Position numbers and translations under genes: made by a program | Source of the DNA: HGM04593 sp964458275 | GTDB lineage: Bacteria; Bacteroidota; Bacteroidia; Bacteroidales; Bacteroidaceae | Assembly: GCA_964458275.1 (NCBI GenBank) | Contig: CAYWIE010000019.1 | Location: 1-40,670 of the forward strand | Direction: 5' to 3' | DNA: 40,670 bases | The notes under the pieces: generated by a model | The model's database searches: none | What the model was told of the DNA's origin: nothing | Seen by the model: only the letters and a program-made list of their open reading frames with translations | Part shown: in pieces, positions 40,607-40,670 of the stretch | Layout of the letters: each line of letters starts with the position of its first letter | Position numbering within the stretch: position 1 is the first letter of the stretch

Positions 40607-40670
40607 TTTCTTATTTAATATACCCCTTAACGTGGCAAAGCCCAGTGGTGTTTGAAGTTTTTCTTGAAAA

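Overview
The window is a chromosomal piece of a member of the Bacteroidota, most likely order Bacteroidales. The evidence is repeated upstream boxes matching the Bacteroidota housekeeping promoter (TTTG, 19-20 bp, TAnnTTTG), weak ribosome-binding sites, and typical families: FeoA-FeoB fusion, HU/CCDC81-SPOR protein, DUF2723, GH106-like hydrolase, S41 lipoprotein and DPP IV. I cannot name the genus. Most genes lie on the minus strand in short operons separated by perfect hairpins. I see no rRNA, tRNA, CRISPR array, phage or complete insertion sequence. A run of 100 N (37803-37902) marks a scaffold gap.

Layout. 1-3 kb: a TRIC-type channel, then a minus-strand pair (HU/SPOR membrane protein and zinc-ribbon FHA protein). 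2.5-6.2 kb: an iron operon, feoAB, then a RIC-like hemerythrin, then a LuxR-type regulator whose receiver-like domain appears to lack the phospho-acceptor Asp. 6.4-9.1 kb: rpsA, marC and a possible 56-residue membrane peptide. 9.2-13.4 kb: a minus operon of a HAD 5'-nucleotidase, L-serine dehydratase and dipeptidyl peptidase IV. 13.4-14.5 kb: a repeat-rich zone around a shrunken lipoprotein gene. 14.5-21.4 kb: fucose metabolism, with gmd-fcl-manC making GDP-L-fucose, a GT10 fucosyltransferase, an acyltransferase, and mltG lying between them. 21.5-26.9 kb: a tightly coupled operon of DUF2723 protein, polysaccharide deacetylase, queG and a PH-like membrane protein. 27.1-31.6 kb: nagA and a GH106-like glycosidase. 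31.9-37.6 kb: an S41 lipoprotein, a TrmH-family methyltransferase, recQ and an exported ADP-ribosylglycohydrolase-family protein. After the gap: gamma-carbonic anhydrase, two tail-to-tail ECF sigma factors, and a HicAB toxin-antitoxin pair.

How the genes connect. gmd, fcl and manC can supply GDP-fucose to the neighbouring GT10 enzyme, so the middle of the window probably decorates surface glycans or glycoproteins; DUF2723 and the deacetylase are plausible partners but this is inference. The feoAB-hemerythrin-LuxR operon combines ferrous iron uptake with a di-iron protein and a regulator, suggesting an iron, oxygen or NO response unit.

Non-coding structure is notable: an 83-85 bp repeat at both 14.2 kb and beside the gap at 37.7 kb, at least six copies of an AGAARCTGTTTRAATTT motif in intergenic DNA, several perfect palindromes, paired candidate operators before hicA, and nested inverted repeats before the first ECF sigma gene.
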